64,000 nt of DNA, taken from contig NZ_QBJD02000020.1 of assembly GCF_003057745.1 (NCBI RefSeq), positions 1 through 64,000 on the forward strand, read 5' to 3'. The notes under the pieces were generated by a model. That model was not told where the DNA came from. It saw nothing but the letters and a program-made list of their open reading frames with translations, and searched no databases. The translations under genes and the position numbers were made by a program. Below are positions 19,666 through 30,089 of the stretch, piece after piece. Each line of letters starts with the position of its first letter. The stretch's first letter is position 1. Source of the DNA: Enterobacter sp. RIT418. GTDB lineage: Bacteria > Pseudomonadota > Gammaproteobacteria > Enterobacterales > Enterobacteriaceae.

Positions 19666-21048
19666 TCAGGCCGTACGTTTGCGCAGCTCAATCTCTTCGA
19701 CGATGCGCACATACATCTTCTCGTTGAGGTTGTAGAAGCAGCCCATCGCCACGATGGTGATGACCGCCAGCAGGCTTGGGTAGATAAAAATCAGCTGCCG
19801 CAGCCCCTCAACCGTGCCGGCGGATTGCACCACGTTGGGCACATAGCCGATCTGCGTCAGCATAATGCCGGGGAAGAAGCCCGCTAGCGCCTGGGAAACC
19901 TTTCTGAAGAAGGTGAACCCGGTATAGACCGTCCCCTCGGAGCGCACGCCGGTGCGCCACTCGCCGTACTCCACGGTATCGGAGACCAGCGCCCAGTTCA
20001 GGCTGTTCACAAACGCGGAACCGAAGAACGCCAAGCAGGAGAACGCCACGAAGCTCACCGAGCCGCCGCCGAAGAAATAGTTAAGCAGATCGCCCGCCAC
20101 CCAAATGGCCAGTCCGCTGATATAGACTTTCTTCTTGCCGAAGCGTCGCACCGCCCCCGGCATCATAAAGACGCCGATAAAAATGCAGCCCATGCTGAAG
20201 AAGCCCATATACGACAGCAGGATCGGGTCGTTCAGCACGTACTGCGTGTAGTAAACCTGAATGGCGAGCTTGACGTTAAACGCGCCCAGCGTGCACAGGT
20301 TAGCGATGCAGAGGATAAACAGCGGGCGGTTCCCGGCGATGGCGCGAAACGACTGCAGCAGCCCCGGCTTTTGCGCCGGATTAGCGGGCTGTGCCTCAAC
20401 GTAACGCTCGGTCACCCCTTTGTAGCACCACCACATAAAGAACAGCCCGAACAGCGAAAACAGGGTCGCGGCAAAGATGTAGCCAAGCTGGTCGTTGCCC
20501 TCAATCAGGTTCATCACCGGCACAAAGCCGACGGTGCACAGCAGCAGGCCGAGCGTGGCACCGCCCTGGCGCCAGGCGGCCAGCGAGGCGCGCTCGTCCG
20601 GGTTTTTAGTAATCGCGGGCACCATCGCGCCGTAAGAGCAGTTCATCATGCTGAAGAACAGGCCGTACAGCATAAACAGCACGGTTGCCATCACCGTTTT
20701 GCCGGTCACTTCGAACGGCGTGCCGACGAAGTTGGCAATCGCCAGCAGGGTCACCGGGAACGCCGCGTACAGCACGAACGGCCGGAACTTCCCTTTCGGG
20801 CCAATCTTGCGCCGGGAGTCGAGCATGATCCCGGTGCCCATATCGGTGAAGGCGGTAAAGAACTTGGCAATCAGGAAGATGATCCCGCCGTAGGTGCCCG
20901 GCAGCCCCAGCACGTCGGTATAAAATTTCAGCAGGTACAGGGTGCCGATATCCAGCAGGATATTAGAGCCGAGGTCGCCCATTCCGTAGGCGAGTTTTTC
21001 TTTAAACGGCAGGCGTAGGGTTGCCGGATCGGAAGTATGTTGACTCAT
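19666..21048 (-). CDS. yihP: YihP, putative sulfoquinovosyl glycerol importer (GPH family)
   Basis: 460 residues with about 12 membrane helices and the signature DMGTGIMLDSRR. It is the orthologue of E. coli YihP, thought to import the glycoside sulfoquinovosyl glycerol, the substrate of YihQ. It lies 45 bp after yihQ and 43 bp before yihO on the same strand, so one operon is likely. Confidence 0.93.
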   Translation of the reverse strand: MSQHTSDPATLRLPFKEKLAYGMGDLGSNILLDIGTLYLLKFYTDVLGLPGTYGGIIFLIAKFFTAFTDMGTGIMLDSRRKIGPKGKFRPFVLYAAFPVTLLAIANFVGTPFEVTGKTVMATVLFMLYGLFFSMMNCSYGAMVPAITKNPDERASLAAWRQGGATLGLLLCTVGFVPVMNLIEGNDQLGYIFAATLFSLFGLFFMWWCYKGVTERYVEAQPANPAQKPGLLQSFRAIAGNRPLFILCIANLCTLGAFNVKLAIQVYYTQYVLNDPILLSYMGFFSMGCIFIGVFMMPGAVRRFGKKKVYISGLAIWVAGDLLNYFFGGGSVSFVAFSCLAFFGSAFVNSLNWALVSDTVEYGEWRTGVRSEGTVYTGFTFFRKVSQALAGFFPGIMLTQIGYVPNVVQSAGTVEGLRQLIFIYPSLLAVITIVAMGCFYNLNEKMYVRIVEEIELRKRTA

Positions 21049-21093
21049 TATTGTTCTCCGTCTGCCCGCAGGTTTCCCCGCGGGCGAGCCTTA

Positions 21094-23118
21094 TCAGATA
21101 TGACGTAAGGTGCTAAACAGATCTGCCCATTCGCTGTGCTGGCGATAGAAGACCGGCGGCTTGCCGAGCGGAGCATCAACGGTCACGTCGCCGCCCTGGC
21201 AGCACTCCCCGGTCCACGCATTCACCCAGCTGTCCTGCGGCAGATAGAGCGTCCAGTCCGTGCGCCCCTCTTCGTGAACGGGTGCCACCAGCAGATCGCG
21301 GCCAAACAGGTACTGATATTTCAGCGTGTAGGCGCGCGCGTCGTCCTCGTAGTGCAGGAACAGCGGGCGCATTACCGGCAGGCCGCTTTTGGCGTTCTGC
21401 GCGACGGCGGCTTTGATATACGGCTTCAGCGTGGTGAACACGGTGGTCATGCGCGCGAAGTGGGCGATGGTTTCCGCGTCGCCGTCGAACTGCCAGTTAT
21501 CGCCAGGGCGGTTGCCTTCGTGCGTGCGCATCATTGGCGTGAAGGCGCTGAAATCGCACCAGCGCAGCAGCAGCTCTTTGCTGCGCTTCATCTCGAATAG
21601 AGTGGTATAACCGCCGATGTCGCTGTGGTGCAGGCCGTGGCCGGTCATCGCCAGAGACAGCGCCGCGGGTATGACCGAGGCCAGGCCGTCGTCGAGGCTC
21701 CAGTCGACGTTCTGATCCCCCGCCCACATCATCACGGAATGCTTCTGGCTGCCGGTGTAGCCTGCACGCATAAAGAACAGGATCTCGCCGAGCTTGCCGG
21801 TCTCCTCCAGCGCCTCGTAGTTACATTTGGCCCACAGGGCTGGCCACGCGTTGTGCATGATCTCCGCGCTGACGCCGTTGTGCAGGAAGGTATCGGTCGG
21901 CAGATATTCACCGAAGTCGGCCATCCATCCGCCGCAGCCCAGTTCGATCAGGTTCTTTTTGATGACCTCTTTGTACCAGTCGTAGGCTTCAGGGTTGGTC
22001 AGGTCGATAACGCCCGCATAGAACTCGCCGAACTCGACGTGGTAGTCCTCGCCGTCGGCATTTTTGGTCAGATAGCCGCGCTTCGCCGCCTCTTCGCAGA
22101 GATCTCTGTCGCTGGCGACGTACGGGTTGATGTAGGAGAGGAACTGCACGCCCTCCTGCTTCCACTGCTGAATACGCTCATCAAGCTGCGGATACAGCTC
22201 GCTGTTCCACTTCCAGTTCCACATCACGCGCTTGCCGAAGGAGGTCATGCGGATGCCGGACCAGTCCTGCGCCCAGATGCCGTTCACCTTCACGCCGCCT
22301 TTGCGCATAACGTCGAGCTTCTGCTGACAGACCTCGGTGCCGCCCTGAATACCCAGCGTCACGCCGTCGTAAACCCAGTCAGGCAGTTCAGGCTGGCGCC
22401 CCAGCAGTCCGGTGAGTTTTTCCAGCAGATCGATGTAGGTTTCCGCACAGTCGAAGCGCAGCGTGGCGTTATCTTCCCAGAACGCCAGCTCGTGGAAGTC
22501 CGGCGCGCTGAAGTCAAAATTCATGTAGCAGCTGTTGTCCACGTGGCAGTAGTACTTCTGCGTGCTCACGAAGGTGGGCTGTGGGAAGAAGGTCCAATAG
22601 TAATCGCCGCCCGCGTTCTCCTTGCAGTCGGCCTGCCAGGTCACGTAGGTTTGCTTGTTGCGGCCCACGCCCTGCTCGCTGGTCCACAGCGGGAACGGCT
22701 TGCCGCGCAGATCGAAATAAGAGAACTGCTCGCCGCAGCCGTAAATGTGATCTTCAGGCTGGGCCGCCAGCCGCAGCCAGATGCGGTTATGGCGGTGGGC
22801 ATCGTTTTTAAGCTTCAGCTCCAGACGGCCTTCCGCATCCACGCCCACCAGCAGCGTGGCGCTGACCGCATCGCCGCGGGTAAAGCGGATCGCCCAGCCC
22901 GCGCTTTGCTGCGTGACGGTCGCGTCCGTCAGCGCGATCTTTTCGTTCAGTTTGTCCTTGATGCTGAAATTGCCGCGAAACATCTCAATATCAGCCTCAC
23001 CTGCGCCGATCCACAGGCAGGGCGCATCCGCGGTGTGGGACAAAATCAGGCGGTTCTCCCAGCTGAGGGTGAAACCATTTTCATTATTTTCCAGATTTAT
23101 ATTGTGTAGGGTACGCAT
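21094..23118 (-). CDS. yihQ: Sulfoquinovosidase YihQ (GH31)
   Basis: 674 residues from ATG 23118, behind GACGGAG; a longer in-frame start at 23145 would overlap yihS. The GH31 nucleophile segment is GGWMADFGEYL (about residue 400) and the acid/base segment WAGDQNVDW. The GKRVMW motif that binds the sulfonate in E. coli YihQ is conserved. It hydrolyses alpha-sulfoquinovosides to sulfoquinovose in the cytoplasm. In E. coli yihR follows here; in this window yihS is the direct upstream neighbour. Confidence 0.96.
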   Translation of the reverse strand: MRTLHNINLENNENGFTLSWENRLILSHTADAPCLWIGAGEADIEMFRGNFSIKDKLNEKIALTDATVTQQSAGWAIRFTRGDAVSATLLVGVDAEGRLELKLKNDAHRHNRIWLRLAAQPEDHIYGCGEQFSYFDLRGKPFPLWTSEQGVGRNKQTYVTWQADCKENAGGDYYWTFFPQPTFVSTQKYYCHVDNSCYMNFDFSAPDFHELAFWEDNATLRFDCAETYIDLLEKLTGLLGRQPELPDWVYDGVTLGIQGGTEVCQQKLDVMRKGGVKVNGIWAQDWSGIRMTSFGKRVMWNWKWNSELYPQLDERIQQWKQEGVQFLSYINPYVASDRDLCEEAAKRGYLTKNADGEDYHVEFGEFYAGVIDLTNPEAYDWYKEVIKKNLIELGCGGWMADFGEYLPTDTFLHNGVSAEIMHNAWPALWAKCNYEALEETGKLGEILFFMRAGYTGSQKHSVMMWAGDQNVDWSLDDGLASVIPAALSLAMTGHGLHHSDIGGYTTLFEMKRSKELLLRWCDFSAFTPMMRTHEGNRPGDNWQFDGDAETIAHFARMTTVFTTLKPYIKAAVAQNAKSGLPVMRPLFLHYEDDARAYTLKYQYLFGRDLLVAPVHEEGRTDWTLYLPQDSWVNAWTGECCQGGDVTVDAPLGKPPVFYRQHSEWADLFSTLRHI

Positions 23119-23134
23119 AAAAACTCCGTCTTTA

Positions 23135-24376
23135 TTATTCGGCAAGGCTATCCAGTAATCCGGCGGCTACGGCAGGGGCTAAGCCCGGTGCCAGCGGCAG
23201 GCGGGGGATCACCAGGCAGTGCAGCAGATGGTAAATATCCTGCTTGCCGTCCCAGACTTTGGTGGTCACTTCGTTATTGGTATCCAGCTCCTGCCACCAG
23301 GAACCGTTCTCGTAGTCCATCAGGTACTTGATGCAGTAATCCCACCACGTCTGATACCAGGCTTCGTACTGCGCCTCGCCGGTGACCGTATACAGCGCAT
23401 AGGCCGTGCCCATGGCCTCGACGATCGGCCAGCGCACGCGCTCGCGCACGATGGGCTTGCCGTCCCAGCCCACGGAGTAGACAAACCCGTCTGCGCCGTC
23501 CGGTGCCCAGGCGTCGCGAATGGTGGCGTGGAACAGCCCTTTGGCATCTTCCAGCAGCCACTCCGGCGGGGTTTCAAAACGGGCTTCCAGCGCGGCGCGC
23601 AGGTGCAGCATCAGGCGGCCCCACTCGATCCAGTGGCCCGGCGTGCCGCCGTAGGCGCGGAAGCGGTGGGCAGGATTGTCGATGTTGTAATCGCGGATCG
23701 GGTTCCAGTCAGTGTCGAAATGCTCGTTAACGCGGTACTCACCCTTGCGCGCCACGTCGTGAATAATCACCGAGGCGATGCGCAGGGCGCGGTCGAGCCA
23801 CTTGCGGTCGTGCGTGACGTCGTAAACGATCAGGAAGGCTTCCACGGCATGCATATTGGCGTTGCCGCCGCGGTAATCCTCGGTTTTGCTGAAGGCCTCA
23901 TCCCAGGATTCGAGGCACATTTGTTCCTCTTCGCTCCAGAAATAGCGCTCGATCACCTCAATCGCATCGTCCAGCAGCTGGCGCGCCTGCGGGTGGCCGG
24001 TGGTCACGGCGCTTGCCGCGCCCAGCAGCACGAAGAAGTGCTGATAGCCCTGCTTGGAGGCGTCAATCACCCCTTCATCGTTCACGCAGGCGTACCAGCC
24101 GCCGTGCCGCTTGTCGCGCAGCGGGCCGTTGAGGGCGTTAATGCCGTGCTCAACCAGGGCGTACGCGCCGGGGCGACCCATGTTTGCCGCCACCGCGTGC
24201 ACGTGCAGCATGCGGGCGGTGATCCACAGGTGCGTGCCCATGTCGCTGCGCACCTGCCCGTTATTGCCCAGCCAGCCAAAGCCGGTCGGTACGGCGGCGT
24301 TTTTGCCGAAGTCGAAAATGCGGTCAGTCTCGTGTTCGAGCCAGCGGTTGTGGCTCAGCGTGTTAAACCATTTCAT
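23135..24376 (-). CDS. yihS: Sulfoquinovose isomerase YihS (AGE family)
   Basis: 413 residues, equal to E. coli YihS. It is an N-acylglucosamine-2-epimerase-type (alpha/alpha)6 barrel with its conserved histidines ([27 protein letters not shown]). It converts sulfoquinovose to sulfofructose, and also interconverts mannose, fructose and glucose. It lies between yihT and yihQ in the operon. Confidence 0.95.
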   Translation of the reverse strand: MKWFNTLSHNRWLEHETDRIFDFGKNAAVPTGFGWLGNNGQVRSDMGTHLWITARMLHVHAVAANMGRPGAYALVEHGINALNGPLRDKRHGGWYACVNDEGVIDASKQGYQHFFVLLGAASAVTTGHPQARQLLDDAIEVIERYFWSEEEQMCLESWDEAFSKTEDYRGGNANMHAVEAFLIVYDVTHDRKWLDRALRIASVIIHDVARKGEYRVNEHFDTDWNPIRDYNIDNPAHRFRAYGGTPGHWIEWGRLMLHLRAALEARFETPPEWLLEDAKGLFHATIRDAWAPDGADGFVYSVGWDGKPIVRERVRWPIVEAMGTAYALYTVTGEAQYEAWYQTWWDYCIKYLMDYENGSWWQELDTNNEVTTKVWDGKQDIYHLLHCLVIPRLPLAPGLAPAVAAGLLDSLAE

Positions 24377-24390
24377 GTTCAGATCCTTTC

Positions 24391-25266
24391 TTAACGGCGA
24401 GCCATCATTTCGTCGACGATCTCACCCAAACGCTGCAGTTTCGGCACGGAGACGTCGCGCAGCATCATGTCGGTATCCGGCAGGCCCACCACGGACGACC
24501 ATACGGCGCGACCGGCTAAAAAGCCTGACGCCCCCGCCTGCATGGCAACCTGCACCGCGCGCGGGAAGAGCTTGTCGTCCACGCCGGAGGAGAGGATCAC
24601 CCACGGCATGTTGATTTCCGCGTTCAGCTTCTGCGAGGCGGCCAGCAGCGCCTGCTGCGTGCCTTTGCCATAGAGCGGCATTTCCACTTTGTAGAGGTCC
24701 GCGCCGCTGTCGCCTAGCTCTTTTGCCGCGTCGATAATCGCCTGCTCGCGGTCAAAGGCGGCACCGCGACGCGGCGGGCGTACCACCGGCTCAATGATGC
24801 TAAGCAGCCCGTTGCTGTGGCACAGCGTATTGAACGCCTTCACCATCTCCAGGCGCTGCTGCGGATCTTCGTCGCTGCGCCACAGCACCAGCAGCTTCAG
24901 CGCCTTGCCGCCGTCGCGTTTGACCGCCTGCGCGTCGATGTTCTTGTCAATCACCACGCTGTCCACCGGAATACCGTTCCCCGGGATAAACTCGTCGGCC
25001 GCGACAATCATCGCGCAGCTTTTGGCAACGGCCTGCTGTTCCACAATCTGGCGGTAGCAGAACTGCTGGTCAACGAGGATCGCAGAGGCGTACGGAGACA
25101 AAATTTTCGCCGCGCTGACCTTAAAATCCGTCAGGTGCTGGTCGGTTACCGGCACCTGCGCGCCCGCAGCGGCAAACATCAGGCGCATCGCTTCGCGCTG
25201 GTCCACGGCCAGCATCGCAAAACCGCCGGAAGGTCGGGTGATATCTTTCAGGGTGTACATCGTCAT
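24391..25266 (-). CDS. yihT: Sulfofructosephosphate aldolase YihT
   Basis: 291 residues (E. coli 292), LacD-like class I aldolase. The Schiff-base lysine is in [10 protein letters not shown] (near residue 193). It cleaves 6-deoxy-6-sulfofructose-1-phosphate to DHAP and sulfolactaldehyde. Start choice: ATG 25266 keeps the E. coli length, but ATG 25260 has the better spacing from GAGGA. Confidence 0.95.
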   Translation of the reverse strand: MTMYTLKDITRPSGGFAMLAVDQREAMRLMFAAAGAQVPVTDQHLTDFKVSAAKILSPYASAILVDQQFCYRQIVEQQAVAKSCAMIVAADEFIPGNGIPVDSVVIDKNIDAQAVKRDGGKALKLLVLWRSDEDPQQRLEMVKAFNTLCHSNGLLSIIEPVVRPPRRGAAFDREQAIIDAAKELGDSGADLYKVEMPLYGKGTQQALLAASQKLNAEINMPWVILSSGVDDKLFPRAVQVAMQAGASGFLAGRAVWSSVVGLPDTDMMLRDVSVPKLQRLGEIVDEMMARR

Positions 25267-25284
25267 TCCTCAGTCCTTTTCGTA

Positions 25285-26175
25285 TCAGTGTGATTTTTTC
25301 AGCCCGGCGGATGCGCGAACCTGTTCAAGAATGGCCGTCCAGTCTTCGCGACCGCGCCCGGCGGCGCGGGCCTGGTTGTAAACTTCGCGGGAAGCCGCGC
25401 CCAGCGGCATCGGAACGTGGAGCTGGTTGGCCACGTCGAGCGCGATCCCCAGATCCTTATGCGCCAGGTCGATCATGAAGGCGGGTGAGAGATCCCCTTT
25501 CAGCACCTTGTTCGGCCACGAGGTCGTGAAGTGGCCTTTGCCCGCGGGCGTGCCGCTCATCACCTTCAGCGCCACGTCGAAGGAGAGGCCGAGCGCTTCG
25601 CACAGCACGGCGGCTTCGGCGGAAAGCGCATTCAGGGCAATGCTCATATAGTTATTGATAAGCTTCACGCGGATGCCCATGCCCGGCCCGCCGGCGTTAA
25701 TCAGCTCGTTGCCCATCGCCATGAGCACCGGCGTGGCGCGCTCAACCTGCTGGGCCGTGCCGCCCGCCAGCAGAAGCAGGGTTCCGGCGATGGCGTGATC
25801 GGACGTACGCCCGACAGGCACGTCCATCATGCTGAAGCCTTGCTCTGCCATGTCGCGGATCAGCGCGTCGGTTTGCAGCGGATGAATGGTGGACATATCT
25901 ATCACCAGCGCGTCGCGGGATAGCCCTTCGCACACGCCGTGCTCGCCGAAGAGCACGCGGCGCACCAGATCACCGTTTGGCAGCATGGTAATGACGAATT
26001 CGGCGTCCGTTGCGGCCTGAGCGGGCGTAGCCGCCGCCCGTGCGCCGCTCTCCACCAGCGCCTGAACCGCCTGCGGGTTCACGTCAAAAACCTGTAGCCG
26101 GTGGCCGTGCTTCAACAGATTCTTCGCCATTGGCGCGCCCATCTGCCCTAAACCGATAAATGCGATTGCTGACAT
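25285..26175 (-). CDS. yihU: Sulfolactaldehyde reductase YihU
   Basis: 296 residues (E. coli 298). It is a beta-hydroxyacid dehydrogenase with the N-terminal dinucleotide motif [13 protein letters not shown], the substrate motif [11 protein letters not shown] and the catalytic lysine segment VKLINNYM. It reduces sulfolactaldehyde to dihydroxypropanesulfonate (DHPS), the exported end product. First gene of the minus-strand yih operon, divergent from yihV. Confidence 0.95.
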   Translation of the reverse strand: MSAIAFIGLGQMGAPMAKNLLKHGHRLQVFDVNPQAVQALVESGARAAATPAQAATDAEFVITMLPNGDLVRRVLFGEHGVCEGLSRDALVIDMSTIHPLQTDALIRDMAEQGFSMMDVPVGRTSDHAIAGTLLLLAGGTAQQVERATPVLMAMGNELINAGGPGMGIRVKLINNYMSIALNALSAEAAVLCEALGLSFDVALKVMSGTPAGKGHFTTSWPNKVLKGDLSPAFMIDLAHKDLGIALDVANQLHVPMPLGAASREVYNQARAAGRGREDWTAILEQVRASAGLKKSH

Positions 26176-26330
26176 GCTTCTCTCCTGTCACATCGTGTCA
26201 ATTTCTGCGCGTTTTTGTTGTCTGTTTTTGATCGTATTTGTAATTTATAGTCAAAAAATAGACATGGGTCACTTTTTAAACATTTGGTGAAATTAAAATG
26301 AGCACATCAGAAAACGCAGAAGGAATTACC
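26176..26330. promoter_or_regulatory. yihU/yihV divergent control region
   Basis: 155 bp between divergent genes, AT-rich compared with the neighbours. TTTTTGA (26225-26231) and TCAAAAA (26251-26257) form an inverted repeat, and further TTTTTG blocks are present. In E. coli the DeoR-type repressor YihW (CsqR) binds this region and releases it with SQ-derived ligands. Assignment of the repeat to YihW is inference. Confidence 0.55.
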
Positions 26331-27227
26331 ATGACTCGCATCGTTTGTGTCGGCATTACCGTGCTGGATCGCATCTGGTATCTCGATGATTTACCAAAGG
26401 AAGGTGGGAAATATGTCGCGAAAGACTATACGGAGGTGGGCGGCGGCCCGGCGGCAACTGCGGCGGTGGCGGCGGCTAAACTGGGCGCAAGCGTGGATTT
26501 TATTGGCCGCGTGGGGGACGATGAGACCGGCAGAAGGCTGCTCGCGGAGCTGGAATCCCTGGGGGTGAACACCCGCTACACGCGCGTATTCAAAGGTGCC
26601 CGCTCGTCACAATCCGCGGTGCTGGTGGACGCAGGCGGAGAACGAGTGATTGCCAACTACCCCAGTCCCGATCTGCCCGCCGGGGCAGACTGGCTGCATG
26701 AAATCGACTTCTCCCAGTGGGATATTGTCTTAGCAGACGTGCGCTGGCATGACGGGGCAAAACAGGCATTTACCCTGGCCCGTCAGCAGGGCGTACCGAC
26801 GTTGCTTGATGCGGATGTCACCCCGCAGGACATTGGGGATCTGATTGCCTTAAGCGATCACGCGGCGTTCTCCGCGCCCGGGCTACGGCGCCTTACGCAG
26901 CTGGATGAAACAGAAGAGGCGCTGAAAAGAGCACAAACGCTCACAAATGGACATGTGTATGTCACGCAGGGACGAGACGGGTGCTTCTGGCTTGAAAACG
27001 GCGCGGTGTGTCATCAGCCCGGTTTTGAGGTCGACGTCGTTGATACCACCGGTGCGGGCGATGTTTTCCACGGCGCGCTGGCGGTCAGTCTGGGGCAGCA
27101 AACGCCCGCCGCCGACGCCGTGCGCTTTGCCAGCGCCGTTGCCGCCCTGAAATGCACAAGGCCCGGCGGACGCGCGGGGATACCTGACTGTGATCAAACC
27201 CGCTCTTTTTTGTCACTTTTTGTATAA
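26331..27227 (+). CDS. yihV: Sulfofructose kinase YihV
   Basis: 298 residues from ATG 26331 with AGAAGGA upstream, the same length as E. coli. It is a PfkB/ribokinase-family protein with the N-terminal GGGPAATAAVAAAKLG and the C-terminal ATP/anion-hole signature DTTGAGDVFHGAL with the catalytic Asp. It phosphorylates sulfofructose to the substrate of YihT. It is divergent from yihU and followed 34 bp later by yihW. Confidence 0.95.
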   Translation: MTRIVCVGITVLDRIWYLDDLPKEGGKYVAKDYTEVGGGPAATAAVAAAKLGASVDFIGRVGDDETGRRLLAELESLGVNTRYTRVFKGARSSQSAVLVDAGGERVIANYPSPDLPAGADWLHEIDFSQWDIVLADVRWHDGAKQAFTLARQQGVPTLLDADVTPQDIGDLIALSDHAAFSAPGLRRLTQLDETEEALKRAQTLTNGHVYVTQGRDGCFWLENGAVCHQPGFEVDVVDTTGAGDVFHGALAVSLGQQTPAADAVRFASAVAALKCTRPGGRAGIPDCDQTRSFLSLFV

Positions 27228-27261
27228 AATGCGGGGCGTGATGGTTTTCAGAGGACAGCCC

Positions 27262-28062
27262 ATGAGCCTTACCGAACTGACCGGTAACCCGCGTCACGAT
27301 CAGCTGCTGACGCTGATTGCCGATCGTGGCTATATGAATATTGATGAACTGGCGCAGCTGCTGGACGTGTCGACGCAGACGGTGCGCCGGGATATTCGCA
27401 AGCTGAGCGAGCAGGGGCTGATCACGCGTCATCACGGCGGCGCGGGCAGGGCATCCAGCGTGGTGAACACGGCATTTGAGCAGCGTGAGGTTTCACTGAC
27501 CGAAGAGAAGCGGGCGATTGCCGAAGCGATTGCGGATTATATTCCCGATGGCTCAACCATTTTTATCACTATCGGGACGACCGTGGAGCACGTGGCCCGG
27601 GCGCTGCTGAACCACAACCATCTGCGCATCATCACCAACAGCCTGCGGGTGGCGCATATTCTTTATAAAAATCCGCGTTTCGAAGTGATGGTGCCCGGCG
27701 GCACGCTGCGCGCGCATAACGGCGGGATTATCGGCCCGGCGGCGACGGCCTTTGTGTCCGGCTTCCGGGCGGACTACCTCGTGACCAGCGTCGGGGCGAT
27801 TGAACACGACGGCGCGATGATGGAATTTGACGTCAACGAAGCCAGCGTGGTGAAAACCATGATCGCCCACTCGCGCCACATTTTACTGGCGGCCGATCAT
27901 ACGAAATACCATGCCTCCGCGGCGGTTGAAATTGGTAACGTGGCGCAGGCCACCGCGCTCTTCACCGATGAACTGCCGGGCTCGGCGCTGCAAAATCACC
28001 TCAAATCCAGCAAGGTCGAAGTGGTTGAAGTCCATTCCGGAGAAGAACAGCAGGCGGGTTGA
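27262..28062 (+). CDS. yihW: YihW (CsqR), DeoR-family repressor of SQ catabolism
   Basis: 266 residues from ATG 27262 behind GAGGA (E. coli about 261; the extra residues are at the C-terminus). The helix-turn-helix is NIDELAQLLDVSTQTVRRDI. A DeoRC sugar-phosphate isomerase-like ligand domain starts at about 75. It closes the SQ regulon and lies in the same direction as yihV, so it may regulate its own transcription. A weak hairpin (GGCCCG / CGGGCC, about 28072-28094) follows. Confidence 0.94.
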   Translation: MSLTELTGNPRHDQLLTLIADRGYMNIDELAQLLDVSTQTVRRDIRKLSEQGLITRHHGGAGRASSVVNTAFEQREVSLTEEKRAIAEAIADYIPDGSTIFITIGTTVEHVARALLNHNHLRIITNSLRVAHILYKNPRFEVMVPGGTLRAHNGGIIGPAATAFVSGFRADYLVTSVGAIEHDGAMMEFDVNEASVVKTMIAHSRHILLAADHTKYHASAAVEIGNVAQATALFTDELPGSALQNHLKSSKVEVVEVHSGEEQQAG

Positions 28063-28180
28063 CCTACCTTTGGCCCGTTTTTTTCAGTCGGGCCTTTCCT
28101 TTCTTTAAGCTGAATCTGGCGCATAGCCAAACCTTCTCTTTCCCGCTACAGTTAATTTTCCACGGCGAAAGGAGATAAAC

Positions 28181-28780
28181 ATGCTTTATATCTTTGACTT
28201 AGGAAATGTCATCGTCGACATCGATTTTAACCGGGTACTGGGCGCATGGAGCGATTTTAGCCGTGTTCCGCTGGCGACGTTAAAACAGAATTTCGCAATG
28301 AGTGACACCTTCCATCAGCACGAACGCGGTGAAATTAGCGATGAAGCGTTTGCAGAACGCTTCTGCCAGGAAATGGGGCTCTCGTTAAGCTACGAGCAGT
28401 TTTCCCACGGCTGGCAGGCGGTATTTGTCGCGATCCGCCCGGAAGTCATCGACATTATGCAGAAACTGCGCGAACAGGGGCATCGGGTTGTGGTGCTGTC
28501 GAATACCAACCGCCTGCATACGACGTTCTGGCCTGACGAGTATCCCGAAGTCCGGGCGGCGGCGGATAAGATCTACCTCTCTCAGGAGATGGGGATGCGT
28601 AAACCCGAAGCGCGGATTTATCAGGCCGTACTCCAGGCTGAAGGATTTAGCGCGGCCGATGCGGTCTTTTTCGACGATAACGCCGATAATATAGAGGGAG
28701 CTAACCAGTTAGGTATCACGTCAATTCTGGTGACCGGGAAAGAGACGATACCGAACTACTTTGCGAAGCAGCTATGCTAA
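28181..28780 (+). CDS. yihX: Alpha-D-glucose-1-phosphate phosphatase YihX (HAD family)
   Basis: 199 residues with HAD motif [12 protein letters not shown] at the N-terminus, motif II VVLSNTN, a lysine in MRKPEARIY and motif [11 protein letters not shown]. It hydrolyses glucose-1-phosphate. An AAAGGAG ribosome site lies just ahead. It overlaps yihY by 7 bp and starts a four-gene cluster yihX-yihY-dtd-fabY. Confidence 0.94.
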   Translation: MLYIFDLGNVIVDIDFNRVLGAWSDFSRVPLATLKQNFAMSDTFHQHERGEISDEAFAERFCQEMGLSLSYEQFSHGWQAVFVAIRPEVIDIMQKLREQGHRVVVLSNTNRLHTTFWPDEYPEVRAAADKIYLSQEMGMRKPEARIYQAVLQAEGFSAADAVFFDDNADNIEGANQLGITSILVTGKETIPNYFAKQLC

Positions 28781-29655
28781 AAACCGTTCATCAAAAAGCC
28801 ACGCACCACACTCGACCGCTGCGTGCGTGGCTGAAACTCCTCTGGCACCGTATTGACGAAGACAACATGACCACGCTGGCGGGGAACCTCGCCTACGTGT
28901 CGCTGCTTTCGCTGGTGCCGCTGGTGGCCGTTATCTTTGCGCTGTTTTCCGCCTTCCCGATGTTTGCGGACGTGAGCGTGCAGCTTCGCCACTTTGTTTT
29001 CGCGAATTTCATCCCCGCGACCGGCGACATCATCCAGAACTACATTGAGCAGTTTGTGGCCAACTCCAGCAAGATGACGGCGGTAGGTGCGTGCGGGCTT
29101 ATCGTCACGGCGCTGCTGCTGATGTACGCCATTGATAGCGCGCTCAACACCATCTGGCGAAGTAAAAAAGCGCGGCCCAAGGTTTATTCGTTCGCCGTCT
29201 ACTGGATGATTTTAACGCTCGGCCCGCTGCTGGCCGGGGCAAGCCTCGCCATCAGCTCGTACCTTCTTTCGCTGCGCTGGGCGAGCGATCTGAATACCGT
29301 GATCGACAACGTTCTGCGCATCTTCCCGCTGATTTTGTCGTGGCTCTCTTTCTGGCTGCTGTACAGCGTGGTACCAACCACGCGCGTGCCCAACCGCGAT
29401 GCTGTGGTAGGGGCGCTGGTCGCGGCGCTGCTCTTTGAGCTGGGTAAAAAAGGCTTTGCCCTCTACATCACCATGTTCCCGTCCTACCAGCTGATTTACG
29501 GCGTGCTGGCGGTGATCCCCATTTTGTTTGTCTGGGTTTACTGGACGTGGTGTATCGTCTTGCTTGGTGCAGAGATTACTGTCACTCTCGGCGTATACCG
29601 TGAACTCAAAAAAGCAGCAGAAGCTGAAAAACGACAAGAAGCAGACCAACCATGA
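28774..29655 (+). CDS. yihY: Inner-membrane protein YihY (BrkB family)
   Basis: 293 residues with about six transmembrane helices and the family segment [18 protein letters not shown] near residue 30. It was once labelled RNase BN, but that activity belongs to another protein; the function is unknown. It is coupled to yihX (7-bp overlap) and dtd (4-bp overlap). Confidence 0.92.
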   Translation: MLKTVHQKATHHTRPLRAWLKLLWHRIDEDNMTTLAGNLAYVSLLSLVPLVAVIFALFSAFPMFADVSVQLRHFVFANFIPATGDIIQNYIEQFVANSSKMTAVGACGLIVTALLLMYAIDSALNTIWRSKKARPKVYSFAVYWMILTLGPLLAGASLAISSYLLSLRWASDLNTVIDNVLRIFPLILSWLSFWLLYSVVPTTRVPNRDAVVGALVAALLFELGKKGFALYITMFPSYQLIYGVLAVIPILFVWVYWTWCIVLLGAEITVTLGVYRELKKAAEAEKRQEADQP

Positions 29656-30089
29656 TTGCATTGATTCAGCGCGTAACCCGTGCCAGCGTCACCGTGGAGG
29701 GCGAGGTGACGGGTGAAATTGGCCCAGGACTTTTGGTGTTGTTAGGTGTCGAAAAGGATGACGACGAACAAAAGGCGAACCGCCTGTGCGAGCGCGTGCT
29801 GGGCTACCGCATCTTTAGCGATGCGGAAGGCAAGATGAACCTGAACGTTCAGCAGGCGGGCGGCAGCGTGCTGGTGGTGTCCCAGTTTACGCTGGCGGCG
29901 GATACCGAGCGCGGCATGCGGCCGAGTTTCTCCAAAGGCGCCGCGCCGGATCGCGCAGAAGCGCTTTACGACTATTTTGTTGAGCGCTGTCGCCAGCAGG
30001 AAATGAATACACAAACCGGACGATTCGCCGCGGATATGCAGGTATCGCTGGTGAACGATGGCCCCGTGACGTTCTGGCTCCAGGTATGA
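29652..30089 (+). CDS. dtd: D-aminoacyl-tRNA deacylase
   Basis: 145 residues, typical DTD size. Both active-site motifs are present: SQFTLAAD (near 77-84) and NDGPVTFW at the C-terminus. It removes D-amino acids and glycine from mischarged tRNA. It overlaps yihY and fabY by 4 bp each. Confidence 0.96.
   Translation: MIALIQRVTRASVTVEGEVTGEIGPGLLVLLGVEKDDDEQKANRLCERVLGYRIFSDAEGKMNLNVQQAGGSVLVVSQFTLAADTERGMRPSFSKGAAPDRAEALYDYFVERCRQQEMNTQTGRFAADMQVSLVNDGPVTFWLQV

Noticed and set aside
21625-24394. Long plus-strand frames (494 and 391 codons) opposite yihQ and yihS
   Set aside because: Antisense shadows of clear orthologues; no plausible protein family.
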